From Actinomadura fibrosa (lineage in GTDB: Bacteria > Actinomycetota > Actinomycetes > Streptosporangiales > Streptosporangiaceae): a DNA stretch of 51,108 bases. A program made the translations under genes and the position numbers. Shown here piece after piece: positions 39,069-47,600 of this stretch. The notes under the pieces were generated by a model, which saw nothing but the letters and a program-made list of their open reading frames with translations, did no database searches and was not told the origin of the DNA. The DNA lies in NCBI RefSeq assembly GCF_900659615.1, contig NZ_CAACUY010000048.1, positions 1-51,108 on the forward strand, written 5' to 3'. How positions within the stretch are numbered: the first letter of the stretch is position 1; every line of letters starts with the position of its first letter.

Positions 39069-39103
39069 TTGACAAACGGGCGGGCGCGGGTCACGATGGG
39101 AGC
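39069..39103 (+). promoter_or_regulatory. Consensus promoter TTGACA-17-CACGAT for a leaderless leader-peptide mRNA
   Basis: TTGACA at 39069-39074, 17-bp spacer, CACGAT at 39092-39097. The predicted transcript start coincides with the GTG at 39104. Confidence 0.7.
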
Positions 39104-39184
39104 GTGAACCCGCATGCCGCCCTGACCGCCCGCCTGCACGTCGATCTCCGGCGGCAGGCCAGTGCCCTGTGTTCCCGTCGCTGA
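39104..39184 (+). CDS. Cys-type putative leader peptide
   Basis: 26 residues, GTG start, ending in SALCSRR. The motif RLHVDLRRQASALC belongs to a family of short 'putative leader peptides' found upstream of cysteine and sulfur genes in actinobacteria (RxHVDLxRxxSAxC). The conserved Cys codon near the stop suggests translation-dependent attenuation in response to charged tRNA-Cys. Here it precedes a HEAT-repeat gene at 39255, with a hairpin between. Too short for standard gene finders. Confidence 0.75.
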   Translation: MNPHAALTARLHVDLRRQASALCSRR

Positions 39185-39197
39185 TCCGCTCCCCTCT

Positions 39198-39223
39198 CGG
39201 GCCCGGCGACCGCGTCCGGCCCG
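39198..39223 (+). promoter_or_regulatory. Hairpin between leader peptide and HEAT gene
   Basis: CGGGCC (39198-39203) pairs with GGCCCG (39218-39223), extendable inward by CGG/CCG with a bulge. It sits 14 bp after the leader stop and 31 bp before the HEAT start, where an attenuator would be expected. Confidence 0.5.
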
Positions 39224-39254
39224 TCCTGGATCCGACGGCTCAGGAGGCCGCATC

Positions 39255-40322
39255 ATGACGATCATCAGCCATGGCACCGACGCCGCGCGCCCGCGCGGCA
39301 CCGATCCCGCCGACCCCCGTCCCGCCGACTCCGGCTTCGACGCGGGCTCCATCTTCGCCGGAAGCGAGCCCGCCGCGCCCGAGCCCGCACCGGCCGGGGC
39401 TCACGACGGGTCCCTTGCCCCCGCGGCGGACGTCCTCGCACGCGTCGGCGAGCTCGACCGCATCGAGGACCCCCGCGTCGAGGACGTGCAGGAATACCTG
39501 CGCGACACCGCGCCGGAGGTGCGCGCCGCCGTCCTGAAGGTCCTCACGCGGGCGGCCCGCGAGGGCTCCGCGCCGCGCGACACCGGCGACACCCTCGCCT
39601 GGGCGCTCGCCGACGACCACGAGGACGTCCGCCGCCTCGCCGCCGACGCGCTGCGGACCCTGCCCGAGCTCTACCTCGGCGACGAGGGCGTCGAGGCCCT
39701 CCAGCTCGCCGCCGCCCGCGGCCGCGACGCGTTCGTCCGCGCGACCGCCGCCGACCTCCTGGAGATCCTCACCCGGGGCGCCGCCGAGCTGTACGCCCAG
39801 GGCCTCCAGGAGGACGAGCCGCAGGTGCGGATCCAGGCCGTGCTCGGCCTGGTCGCGCTGCGCGCGGTGACCGAGGTCGCCGAGGCCGCCGACGACCCGT
39901 CCCGCGAGGTGCGGGTGGCGGTCGCCGAGGGGCTCGGCAGGCTCGCGCGCCCGGCCGGGCTGTCCGCGCTGGAGCACCTGCTCACCGACCACGACCCCGT
40001 CGTCCGGATGGCGGCGCTCGACACCGCCGCCGAACTCGGCGTGCCCGCGCCCCTGGAGGGACGGGTCGTGACCGCGACCGCGCACGCGAGCTGGCAGGTG
40101 CGCCGCCGCGCCGTGCTCGCGCTCGGCGCCGCCCACCCGGACGTCGCCGTCCGGCCGCTCGTCAACGCCCTCCGGGACCGCACGGTGGACGTCCGCCGCG
40201 CCGCCGTCCAGGCGCTGGAGCGGTGGGCCGCCGACCGGCCTGAGGTCGTCACGGCGCTGACCGAGGCGCTCACCGACCCCGACCCGGGAGTGCGCACCCA
40301 GGTCCGCTGGGCGCTCGCCTGA
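39255..40322 (+). CDS. HEAT-repeat protein
   Basis: 355 residues from the ATG at 39255 (AGGAGG upstream). Residues 1-65 are disordered and Ala/Pro-rich. From ~75 onward there are about eight helical HEAT-like repeats with the pattern DxxxxVRxxAxxAL (DDHEDVRRLAADAL, DPSREVRVAVAEGL, DRTVDVRRAAVQAL, DPDPGVRTQVRWAL). Such repeats are protein-binding scaffolds. The Cys-type leader peptide upstream suggests a link with sulfur or cysteine status, perhaps with an Fe-S or sulfur enzyme encoded elsewhere. No enzyme motif. Confidence 0.85.
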   Translation: MTIISHGTDAARPRGTDPADPRPADSGFDAGSIFAGSEPAAPEPAPAGAHDGSLAPAADVLARVGELDRIEDPRVEDVQEYLRDTAPEVRAAVLKVLTRAAREGSAPRDTGDTLAWALADDHEDVRRLAADALRTLPELYLGDEGVEALQLAAARGRDAFVRATAADLLEILTRGAAELYAQGLQEDEPQVRIQAVLGLVALRAVTEVAEAADDPSREVRVAVAEGLGRLARPAGLSALEHLLTDHDPVVRMAALDTAAELGVPAPLEGRVVTATAHASWQVRRRAVLALGAAHPDVAVRPLVNALRDRTVDVRRAAVQALERWAADRPEVVTALTEALTDPDPGVRTQVRWALA

Positions 40323-40360
40323 CCGAGCCGCCGCTCCGCCGCACGGCGGAAGGCGGACTC

Positions 40361-40456
40361 TCGTGATCCGCGGTCGCGCGGGCCGCGATGCGGGCGGGAC
40401 GTTCCGGGGTGGGGGCGACCTGCCCGCTTCAGGGCCCGCGCGACCGCGGATCACGA
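40361..40456. repeat. 24-bp perfect inverted repeat with 48-bp spacer
   Basis: Left arm 40361-40384 begins TCGTGATCCGCGGTCGCG; the right arm 40433-40456 is its exact complement. The spacer has a nested GCGGGC/GCCCGC stem. No flanking target-site duplication is obvious and no ORF lies inside. It follows the HEAT stop by 38 bp and may be a terminator, a structured RNA or a small miniature element. Confidence 0.85.
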
Positions 40457-40470
40457 AACGGCACGACCCT

Positions 40471-40491
40471 CGTGACCGGGCGCAGGTCACG
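40471..40491. promoter_or_regulatory. Palindrome CGTGACC-N7-GGTCACG upstream of the second kinase
   Basis: Perfect 7-bp arms, 113 bp upstream of the kinase start at 40604. A possible repressor or activator site; the cognate regulator is unknown. Confidence 0.45.
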
Positions 40492-40603
40492 GAGTGGACA
40501 CGCACGATCACAGCCTTCTAACGAGTGCGGGCGGCAGGGGCCGCCGTCCGCTCCCGCGGGTAGAGGTCCCCGTGGCGGTTCAGCACGCGACGGAGGAGAA
40601 CCC

Positions 40604-42697
40604 ATGGCGCCCCGGCCCCTGCTCCCCGGCGACCCGGACCGGCTGGGCCGGTACGAGCTGCTGGGCCGGCTCGGCGAGGGCGGCCAGAGCATCGTCTACC
40701 TGGGACGATGCCCCGACGGCGGGCAGGCGGCGGTCAAGCTCCTGCGCGCGGGGTTCAGCGACCAGCCCGAGTGGCGGGCCCGGTTCGAGCGCGAGCGGAA
40801 GGTCATCGGACGGGTCGCCGGGTTCTGCACCGCGCGGGTCCTGGACGCCGACGTCTCCGGGGAGCCGCCCTACGTCGTCAGCGAATACGTGCCGGGCCCG
40901 TCGCTCACCGGCCTGGTCACCGGGCAGGGCCCGCGCACCGGAACCGACCTCGAACGGCTCGCGGTCGGCACCATCACGGCCCTGACCGCGATCCACCGCG
41001 CGGGCATCCTGCACCGCGACTTCAAGCCGTCCAACGTGCTGATGGGTCCGGACGGCCCGCGCGTCATCGACTTCGGCATCGCGCGGGCGCTCGGCTCGGC
41101 GGCGAGGAAGAGCGGCAGCGTGGTGGGCACCCCGTCCTACATGGCCCCCGAGCAGGTCGCCGACGGCGACCTCGGCGCCGGCGTCGACCTGTTCGCCTGG
41201 GGCGCGACGATCCTGTTCGCGGCGACCGGACGGCACCCCTTCGGCAACGACACCCTCTCGGCCGTCTTCCACCGCATCCTGTACTGCGACCCGGACCTCT
41301 CCCCGCTGCCCGGATCACTCCGCGACACCGTCGCGTCCTGCCTCGCCAAGGACCCGGGAGAGCGCCCCGAGGCACAGCAGGTCCTCCTGGACCTGCTCGG
41401 CCGCCAGATCCCTCTCACCCCCGAAGAAGAACGCGCACTGAGCACAGACGCCCACCCCACCGTCCAAGACCCCCTTCCCGCCCCACCGCCCGCCGCGACA
41501 CTCGCGCCGCCTGCCACCCATTCACCCTCCGCGTCGTCCTCCGCCGCGCACACGTTTCCCGTGTCAGCTCAGGCCGATTCCTCCGTGTCGCCCCCGGTCG
41601 CGACGTCTTCGGCTGCGACGCCCGCCTCGCCCATCACGCATGCGCCCTTCGCGTCGCCTCCGGCTGGGGCGCCCGCCACCGCTGTGCCCGCGTCAGCTTC
41701 CGCCGCGATGCTCGCGGCGCCTGTCACGCATGCGGCCTCGGCGGCGTCTTCCGCCGCGCACACGTTTCCCGCGTCAGCTCAGGCTGGTTCGTCTGGGTCG
41801 CCTCCGGTTGCGACGCCAGCGTCGTCGTCCGCTGCGATGCCTGGGCTTGTGGATCCGGTGGCGGCTTTCGCCTGCTCGGGTTCGGGTGGGGGGCAGGCGC
41901 GCCCGCGATGGGGCAGGCGGCGGATCGTGGTCGTCATGGTTCCGGTCGTCCTGCTGGCCGCGGCCGGAACGGCGTGGAGGGTGGCGTCGAGCGGCTCCCC
42001 GGCTGAGCTCGCCAGCGCGGATCAGCGTCCGGTGGCCGTTCCGCCGCCGGACGCGGTCGAAGCCGTCGGGCCCGCCGCCGAGGCGATCAGGGCGGTGCTC
42101 ACGATCGGCCACGCGTCGCTCGAACGGAACGCGTCCGCCGCGCACCGGCTCGCGACGTCCCGGTACGGCGCCGAGTACGACCGGCAGCTCGCCACGCCGG
42201 GTTACCTCGACGAGCTGCGGGCGAGGGACGGCTCGGTCGCCGCCGACGTCATCGACTCCGCCGTCGTGACCGCCGTGCCCGGCCGGGTGACGGTCCTCGC
42301 CTACGTGCGGCGGACGGTCCGCGCGCGGGACGCCGGGCCGGAGCGGCTGCACGATCCGATGCGCGCGACCATGGTCCGGGAGGGGAGCGGCTGGCTGCTC
42401 GACTCGCTCGCCATGCTGAAGGCGGGATCGGCGGGTGCGGACACGACCGGGGCGGCCTGGCCGGACGCGGCGGCGCGCGGAGTCATGGACGCCGTCGCGG
42501 GCGATCCCCGGATCGGGTCGGGGACACCGGTCGAGGTGGGGCTGCGCTCCGGCGCCGCCGACCGGATCACCGCTCTGGCCGCCGTCGGCGCCTGCGCGAA
42601 GGGCACCTGCACCGATCGCGACGGCATCACCGTCCGCCGCCTTGTTCTCGGGCGCGTCGGCGGGGTCTGGCGGATCACCGGGTCCGAGCGTCTTTGA
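40604..42697 (+). CDS. Serine/threonine protein kinase with large extracytoplasmic domain
   Basis: 697 residues from the ATG at 40604 (GGAGGAG upstream). Kinase domain ~15-275: GEGGQS loop, Lys45, HRDFKPSN with Asp139 (Phe replaces the usual Leu), DFG (156-158), GTPSYMAPE. A long Ala/Ser/Pro linker (~285-430) contains an internal 23-residue duplication. One membrane helix follows (about 440-462, VVVMVPVVLLAAAGTAW), then a ~230-residue outer domain with two Cys in GACAKGTC. The outer domain has a Mce-associated/SnoaL-like look (tentative). A probable receptor kinase. Confidence 0.92.
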   Translation: MAPRPLLPGDPDRLGRYELLGRLGEGGQSIVYLGRCPDGGQAAVKLLRAGFSDQPEWRARFERERKVIGRVAGFCTARVLDADVSGEPPYVVSEYVPGPSLTGLVTGQGPRTGTDLERLAVGTITALTAIHRAGILHRDFKPSNVLMGPDGPRVIDFGIARALGSAARKSGSVVGTPSYMAPEQVADGDLGAGVDLFAWGATILFAATGRHPFGNDTLSAVFHRILYCDPDLSPLPGSLRDTVASCLAKDPGERPEAQQVLLDLLGRQIPLTPEEERALSTDAHPTVQDPLPAPPPAATLAPPATHSPSASSSAAHTFPVSAQADSSVSPPVATSSAATPASPITHAPFASPPAGAPATAVPASASAAMLAAPVTHAASAASSAAHTFPASAQAGSSGSPPVATPASSSAAMPGLVDPVAAFACSGSGGGQARPRWGRRRIVVVMVPVVLLAAAGTAWRVASSGSPAELASADQRPVAVPPPDAVEAVGPAAEAIRAVLTIGHASLERNASAAHRLATSRYGAEYDRQLATPGYLDELRARDGSVAADVIDSAVVTAVPGRVTVLAYVRRTVRARDAGPERLHDPMRATMVREGSGWLLDSLAMLKAGSAGADTTGAAWPDAAARGVMDAVAGDPRIGSGTPVEVGLRSGAADRITALAAVGACAKGTCTDRDGITVRRLVLGRVGGVWRITGSERL
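41537..41815 (+). repeat. 69-bp in-gene duplication in the kinase linker
   Basis: Copies at 41537-41605 and 41747-41815 both encode SSAAHTFPxSAQAxSSxSPPVAT. The intervening DNA has further Ala/Ser/Pro/His imperfect repeats. The linker therefore probably expands or contracts by recombination. Confidence 0.75.
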
Positions 42698-42779
42698 GCG
42701 GGGACTTCAGCGGGACGCGGGCGCGTCAGGGGCGAGGCGGCTGTGCGCGCCCGCCGGCCGTCGCCGCGATACTGGAGCG

Positions 42780-43361
42780 ATGACCAGGGTGATCGCGGGG
42801 AGCGCGGGAGGGCGGCGGCTGGCCGTCCCCACGGGACGGGACACGAGGCCCACCAGCGACCGCGCCAGGGAGGGCCTGTTCTCCACCGTGCTGGCCCTGC
42901 TCGGACCCCTGGACGGGCTGCGGGTGGCCGACCTGTACGCCGGGTCCGGGGCCGTCGGGCTGGAGGCGCTGTCGCGGGGCGCCGCCCACGCGCTGCTCGT
43001 CGAGTCGCATCCGCGGGCGATGAGGGTCATCAGGCAGAACGCCGCCGACCTCGGGCTGCCGGGCGCGGTGCCGTGCGCCGACAAGGTGGAGCGCGCCGTG
43101 CGCAGGCCGCCGGACGAGCCGTACGACCTGATCTTCGCCGATCCGCCGTACGCGCTGCCCGACGCCGCGGTCACCGGCCTGCTGGAGGACCTGCGCGACC
43201 ACGGCTGGGCCGCGCCGGACGCCCTCGTCGTCGTCGAGCGCGCCGCGCGCGGGCCCGCGCTCCGGTGGCCGCGCGGGTACGCGGCGGAGCGGGAGCGGCG
43301 GTACGGGGAGGCCGTGTTCTGGTACGGCCGCGCCGAGGGCGGAGCGTCCGCCGCTGATTGA
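42780..43361 (+). CDS. rsmD: 16S rRNA (guanine966-N2)-methyltransferase
   Basis: 193 residues from the ATG at 42780. RVIAGSAGGRRL, RPTSDRAREGLFS, the SAM loop DLYAGSGAVGLEALSRGA and the catalytic motif FADPPY identify RsmD. It methylates G966 in the 30S head. In Streptomyces coaD follows directly; here a transpeptidase gene lies between. Confidence 0.95.
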   Translation: MTRVIAGSAGGRRLAVPTGRDTRPTSDRAREGLFSTVLALLGPLDGLRVADLYAGSGAVGLEALSRGAAHALLVESHPRAMRVIRQNAADLGLPGAVPCADKVERAVRRPPDEPYDLIFADPPYALPDAAVTGLLEDLRDHGWAAPDALVVVERAARGPALRWPRGYAAERERRYGEAVFWYGRAEGGASAAD

Positions 43362-43410
43362 CGATCAAGCCGAGGCGTCGGGACGCCGGGGACGGGGTAG
43401 GGGCCCCGGC

Positions 43411-44862
43411 ATGAGGCCGGGCATCGACCGTGCCGTGGGCTACAGCTGGGTCGTGGCGATCGTCATGGTGATCGCGCTGATGGCGAACGTCACCTACCTC
43501 CAGGGGTTCGAGGCACAGGACCTGCGCGACGATCCGCTGAACGCGCGCCAGTACGCCGACCGCAACAAGATCGACCGCGGTCCGATCGTCGCGGGCGGTG
43601 AGCGGCTGGCCTGGTCGGAGCCCGTGTCGGGCAAGAGGTACCAGCGCCGCTACCGGCAGAGCACCGTCTTCGCGCCGGTCACCGGGTACTTCTCGCCGTT
43701 CGCGCAGACGGGCCTGGAGAACGCGGAGAACCACATCCTGGACGGCACCGACGCCCGGCTCGCCACCACCAGCTTCGTCGACAAGCTGATCGGCAAGCAC
43801 GTCCCGGGCGGCACCGTGGAGGCCACGATCGACCCGGACGCTCAGCGCGCGGCGTACGCGGCGCTCCAGTCCAGCGGGGGCCGCCGCGCCGCGGCCGTCG
43901 CGCTGGACGCGAAGACGGGGGAGATCCTCGTGCTGGCGTCCACGCCGTCCTACGACGCGAACGACGTGTCGGTGCTGAACGGGCAGCAGGCCCAGCGGGC
44001 GTTCAACCGGCTCAACGCCCAGCCGCTCAAGCCGCTGCTCGACAAGGCGACGAGCGAGCTGTTCCCGCCGGGGTCGACGTTCAAGACGGTCGTCGCGTCG
44101 TCCGCGCTGGTGGCCGGGAGCGGCGCCGACGAGCGGGTCCGGGCGGGCCGCAGCTACCGGCCGCCCGGCGCCGGGCGGGCGATCAGCAACGACGCGGGCG
44201 ACATCGGCGGGCAGTGCGACCTGTCGGCGATCCCGCTGATCGACGCCTACGCCCAGTCCTGCAACACCACGTTCGCCTACATGGGCGCGGAGAGCCCGGG
44301 CAACGACGCCGTACACCGGGAGGCGGCCGAGTACGGCTTCGGCGCGCCGATCAAGATCGAGGACGGCATGCGCAGCGCCGCCAGCTCGTTCCCGCGGACG
44401 GACCAGCCGTCCCTCAGCGCCCTCGGCTCCATCGGGCAGGGCAGCACGGTCGCGACGCCGCTCCAGATGGCCATGGTCGCGGCCGGGGTCCTCAACGACG
44501 GGAAGGTCATGCGGCCGTACCTCGTCTCCAAGCTCACCGCCGCCGACGGGCAGGAGGTCGGGCGGGGGACGCCGCGGCAGCTGTCCCGCCCCCTGACGTC
44601 CGACCAGGCGTCGGACATGCGGCGGATGATGGAGGAGGTCGTCAGGACCGGGACGGGCAAGTCGCTCCAGGGCACGTCCGTGCTCGGCGGGAAGACCGGG
44701 ACCGCCGACGTCGAGGGCGCCGCGTACAACGACCGGTGGTTCATCGGGTTCGGCCCGCGGAAGGACCCGCGGTACGCCGTCGCGGTGATGACGGAGGCGT
44801 CCGGGTACGGCATCGAGTCCGGCCCGATCGCCGCGAAGATCATCGACGCGCTCGCGGGCTGA
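43411..44862 (+). CDS. Class B penicillin-binding protein, PbpA-like
   Basis: 483 residues. One N-terminal membrane helix (13-30), a short non-catalytic domain, and a complete transpeptidase domain: SxxK = S222-TFK, SxN = S283-C-N, KTG = K428-TG. It cross-links peptidoglycan stems outside the membrane. The size and ARQYADRNKIDRGPIV segment match actinobacterial PbpA, which is normally beside rodA; here it lies alone between rsmD and coaD. A second or relocated copy is inferred. Confidence 0.93.
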   Translation: MRPGIDRAVGYSWVVAIVMVIALMANVTYLQGFEAQDLRDDPLNARQYADRNKIDRGPIVAGGERLAWSEPVSGKRYQRRYRQSTVFAPVTGYFSPFAQTGLENAENHILDGTDARLATTSFVDKLIGKHVPGGTVEATIDPDAQRAAYAALQSSGGRRAAAVALDAKTGEILVLASTPSYDANDVSVLNGQQAQRAFNRLNAQPLKPLLDKATSELFPPGSTFKTVVASSALVAGSGADERVRAGRSYRPPGAGRAISNDAGDIGGQCDLSAIPLIDAYAQSCNTTFAYMGAESPGNDAVHREAAEYGFGAPIKIEDGMRSAASSFPRTDQPSLSALGSIGQGSTVATPLQMAMVAAGVLNDGKVMRPYLVSKLTAADGQEVGRGTPRQLSRPLTSDQASDMRRMMEEVVRTGTGKSLQGTSVLGGKTGTADVEGAAYNDRWFIGFGPRKDPRYAVAVMTEASGYGIESGPIAAKIIDALAG

Positions 44863-44942
44863 ACCCCGGGTGGCGGCGGCCCGAACGCGGTTTGGTACGG
44901 TCGCGCCGCAGGTCAGAAACCGGGACCGAAGGGGTTCACCTC

Positions 44943-45425
44943 GTGCGCCGTGTCGTCTGTCCGGGATCGTTCGACCCCGTCACCAATGGGCACCTCGACA
45001 TCATCAGCCGCGCCTCCCGCCTCTACGACGAGGTGGTCGTCGCCGTGCTGATCAACAAGAACAAGAAGAGTCTCTTCACCGTCGACGAGCGCGCCGACAT
45101 GATCGCAGAGGTGACCAAGGAGTACGGCAACGTCAAGGTCGACAAGTTCTACGGGCTGACCGTGGACTACTGCAAGAAGCAGGGCATCCCGGTGATCGTC
45201 CGGGGGCTGCGGGCCGTCAGCGACTACGAGTACGAGCTCCAGATGGCCCAGATGAACCACCGCATCGCGGGCGTGGAGACCCTGTTCATGGCGACGAACC
45301 CCGAGTACGCGTTCCTGTCCTCCAGCCTGATGAAGGAGGTCGTCAGGTTCGGCGGCGACATCTCCGGGCTCGTCCCCGACATCGTCCACGACCGGCTCGT
45401 GGAGCGGCTCAAGCGGGAGGACTGA
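44943..45425 (+). CDS. coaD: Phosphopantetheine adenylyltransferase
   Basis: 160 residues, standard length, from the GTG at 44943 (AAGGGG upstream). VCPGSFDPVTNGHLDII contains the T/HxGH nucleotidyltransferase motif; KKSLFTVDERADMI, VRGLRAVSDYEYELQMAQMN and SSSLMKEV follow. It transfers AMP to 4'-phosphopantetheine in coenzyme A synthesis. Confidence 0.97.
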   Translation: MRRVVCPGSFDPVTNGHLDIISRASRLYDEVVVAVLINKNKKSLFTVDERADMIAEVTKEYGNVKVDKFYGLTVDYCKKQGIPVIVRGLRAVSDYEYELQMAQMNHRIAGVETLFMATNPEYAFLSSSLMKEVVRFGGDISGLVPDIVHDRLVERLKRED

Positions 45426-45572
45426 CCCCGGGACGCGGGGTGCCTGGTGGGGCGGGGCGCGAGTTGGGGCATCGCGCGGTGTCGGATACCCTGGGACATC
45501 GGCCATCACCGGCGGCGGCAGCCGCCGGTCCTCTGTGCGGCCGGCGACACCACTCACGAAAGCAGGAATCCG

Positions 45573-46196
45573 CTGTCTCGCCTCGATCCCAACGCCCCTC
45601 TGGTGCTCGACACCCGAGCCCTCAGCAGGCAGCCCGGGTCGTCGAGGGAGAAGATCCTGTCCGTCCCGGCGCCGGAGGACTTCGGCGTGGAGATGGTGGG
45701 GGTTCCCGAGGGCGCCTCCATCGAACTGGACCTGCGGCTCGAAGCGGTGCTGGAGGGCGTGCTCGTCACCGGCACGGCGAGGGTCCCGCTGGAGGGCGAG
45801 TGCGCCCGCTGCCTCGACCCGATCACGTCGGAGTTCGAGGCGGACTTCCAGGAGCTCTTCGTCTATCCTGACACCCGCTCCGGCGGGAACGCGGACGACG
45901 ACGAGTTCCGACTCGAGGACGATCTGATCGACCTCGAACCGGTGCTCCGGGACGCGGTGCTGCTCGCGCTGCCGCTCTCGCCGCTGTGCCGGGACGACTG
46001 TCCCGGCCTGTGCCCGGACTGCGGTGCCCGGCTGGCCGACGCGGGCCCCGAGCACCACCACGACGTCGCCGACCCCCGGTGGGCGGCATTGCAGGGCCTG
46101 GCCGGCGGCGTGGCGCCGGTCCCCCCGACCGGGGGGAGCGGGGACGACGAGCCCCGCGGTTCAACCGACCGACGAGAAGGAAAGCAGGAGGGCTGA
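45573..46196 (+). CDS. YceD/DUF177 family protein
   Basis: 207 residues if it starts at the CTG at 45573 (AGGA five bases upstream). That start gives LSRLDPNAPLVLDTRAL, in agreement with the family N-terminus, whereas the first GTG at 45603 would cut into it. Typical YceD features: ECARCLDPI and the C-terminal CRDDCPGLCPDCG zinc-like cluster. YceD precedes rpmF in nearly all bacteria and is tied to rRNA or ribosome maturation. rpmF begins 1 bp after its stop. Confidence 0.9.
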   Translation: MSRLDPNAPLVLDTRALSRQPGSSREKILSVPAPEDFGVEMVGVPEGASIELDLRLEAVLEGVLVTGTARVPLEGECARCLDPITSEFEADFQELFVYPDTRSGGNADDDEFRLEDDLIDLEPVLRDAVLLALPLSPLCRDDCPGLCPDCGARLADAGPEHHHDVADPRWAALQGLAGGVAPVPPTGGSGDDEPRGSTDRREGKQEG

Positions 46197-46197
46197 C

Positions 46198-46377
46198 ATG
46201 GCCGTCCCGAAGCGGAAGAAGTCGCGCAGCAACACGCGGCACCGTCGTTCGCAGTGGAAGACCGCTGCGCCGACGCTGGTCGAGTGCCCGACGTGCCGCG
46301 ACCAGAAGCTGCCGCACACCGCGTGCGCGACGTGCGGCACCTACGACCGGCGGCAGGTCATCGCCCCGTCGGCCTGA
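46198..46377 (+). CDS. rpmF: 50S ribosomal protein L32
   Basis: 59 residues: MAVPKRKKSRSNTRHRRSQWK, then CPTC and CATC as the zinc-binding (C+) form. It is coupled to yceD, with one base between stop and start. A 12-bp hairpin begins 14 bp after the stop. Confidence 0.97.
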   Translation: MAVPKRKKSRSNTRHRRSQWKTAAPTLVECPTCRDQKLPHTACATCGTYDRRQVIAPSA

Positions 46378-46390
46378 GCCTTTCCCGCAT

Positions 46391-46434
46391 CGTGGGGGGC
46401 GGATCCGCGCGGACGGCGCGGCCCGCCCCCCACG
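46391..46434 (+). terminator. Terminator after yceD-rpmF
   Basis: CGTGGGGGGCGG (46391-46402) pairs perfectly with CCGCCCCCCACG (46423-46434) over a 20-nt GC-rich loop. No U-tract. Confidence 0.7.
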
Positions 46435-46742
46435 GTGCGCGCCAGGCACCCGACCACCCCGGCGCGTGACGCCGGCGTGGTGACCGGCGCGGAGACCTGC
46501 GCCCGGAGCCGTGGTGCACGCCGGGATCAACCGACCGGCGCGCACCTCGTCTTCGCGGACACTCCCCGGGTTCGTCCCGGACGGCCCGTCGGGCCCGGCC
46601 GCCGCCCGCATCGCGCGGGGCGGTTCCGGGACCGTCCGGCCACCCCTCCCGCCGTGCCCCTTCGCCGGCCCGGCCTCCGGCCGCCACGCGCTCCAGCGGC
46701 GACCGCGCGACGGCGCGGCCCCACGGCCTGCGAGGAGGGCCC
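46435..46742. other. Gene-free interval upstream of rnc
   Basis: About 310 bp in which I see no convincing coding frame; frames that stay open are Arg/Pro-rich and lack ribosome binding sites. It presumably holds the rnc-mutM promoter, but no clear -10/-35 pair was found. Confidence 0.5.
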
Positions 46743-47600
46743 GTGAGCAAGAAGCCCGACACCGCGCCCGACCGCGCGGAACTCACCCGCGCGCTCGGTG
46801 TCGACGTCACCGACGACCTGCTCGAACGCGCGCTGACGCACCGTTCGTACGCCTACGAGAACGGCGGCCTGCCCACCAACGAGCGCCTGGAGTTCCTCGG
46901 CGACTCGGTGCTGGGCCTCGTCGTCACCGACACGCTGTTCCGGGGCCATCCCGACCTTCCCGAGGGGCAGCTCGCGAAGCTGCGGGCCGCGGTCGTCAAC
47001 ATGCGCGCCCTCGCGGGCGTCGCCCGCGGCCTCGGCGTCGGCGCCCACATCCGGCTGGGCCGGGGCGAGGAGGGCACCGGCGGCCGCGACAAGGCCTCGA
47101 TCCTCGCCGACACGCTGGAGGCGCTGATCGGCGCCGTCTACCTCGACCGCGGCCTGGACGAGGCGTCCGCGCTCGTGCACCGGCTGTTCGACGCGCTCAT
47201 CACCCGTTCGGCCGGCCTCGGTGCCGGGCTGGACTGGAAGACCTCGCTCCAGGAGCTGACGGCGGTGGAGGAGCTCGGCGTCCCCGAGTACCACGTCGCC
47301 GAGAGCGGCCCCGACCACCAGAAGACCTTCCGCGCCTCGGTGCGCGTCGGCGGCACGACGTACGGGGCGGGCGAGGGCCGCAGCAAGAAGGAGGCGGAGC
47401 AGCACGCCGCCGAGGCGGCCTGGAACGCGATCCGCGAGATCGTCGTCCAGCGCGAGGCCGGTGCCGCGGCCGACGCCGGGGCCGACGCGCCTGCGGCAGG
47501 TGATGCCCCGGCCGACGCGGCGGGTGGTGTCGTGGGCGATACCGACGAGCAGGCCGGACGGTCCGACGGCTCCCGGTCTCCCGGGCTCGCCGGTGCCTGA
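46743..47600 (+). CDS. rnc: Ribonuclease III
   Basis: 285 residues from the GTG at 46743 (GAGGAGGGCCC upstream). Signature NERLEFLGDSVLGL holds the catalytic carboxylates, with a second set in DTLEALIGAVYLD. The C-terminal dsRNA-binding domain is at ~160-235 (DWKTSLQEL ... GRSKKEAEQHAAEAAW). A ~45-residue Ala/Asp/Gly tail beyond it is disordered and long for the family. It processes rRNA and structured mRNA. Its end overlaps mutM by 8 bp. Confidence 0.96.
   Translation: MSKKPDTAPDRAELTRALGVDVTDDLLERALTHRSYAYENGGLPTNERLEFLGDSVLGLVVTDTLFRGHPDLPEGQLAKLRAAVVNMRALAGVARGLGVGAHIRLGRGEEGTGGRDKASILADTLEALIGAVYLDRGLDEASALVHRLFDALITRSAGLGAGLDWKTSLQELTAVEELGVPEYHVAESGPDHQKTFRASVRVGGTTYGAGEGRSKKEAEQHAAEAAWNAIREIVVQREAGAAADAGADAPAAGDAPADAAGGVVGDTDEQAGRSDGSRSPGLAGA

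Noticed and set aside
46435..46746. 103-residue ORF before rnc
   Set aside because: Arg/Pro/Ala-rich, no ribosome binding site, no recognisable motif, overlaps the rnc start.
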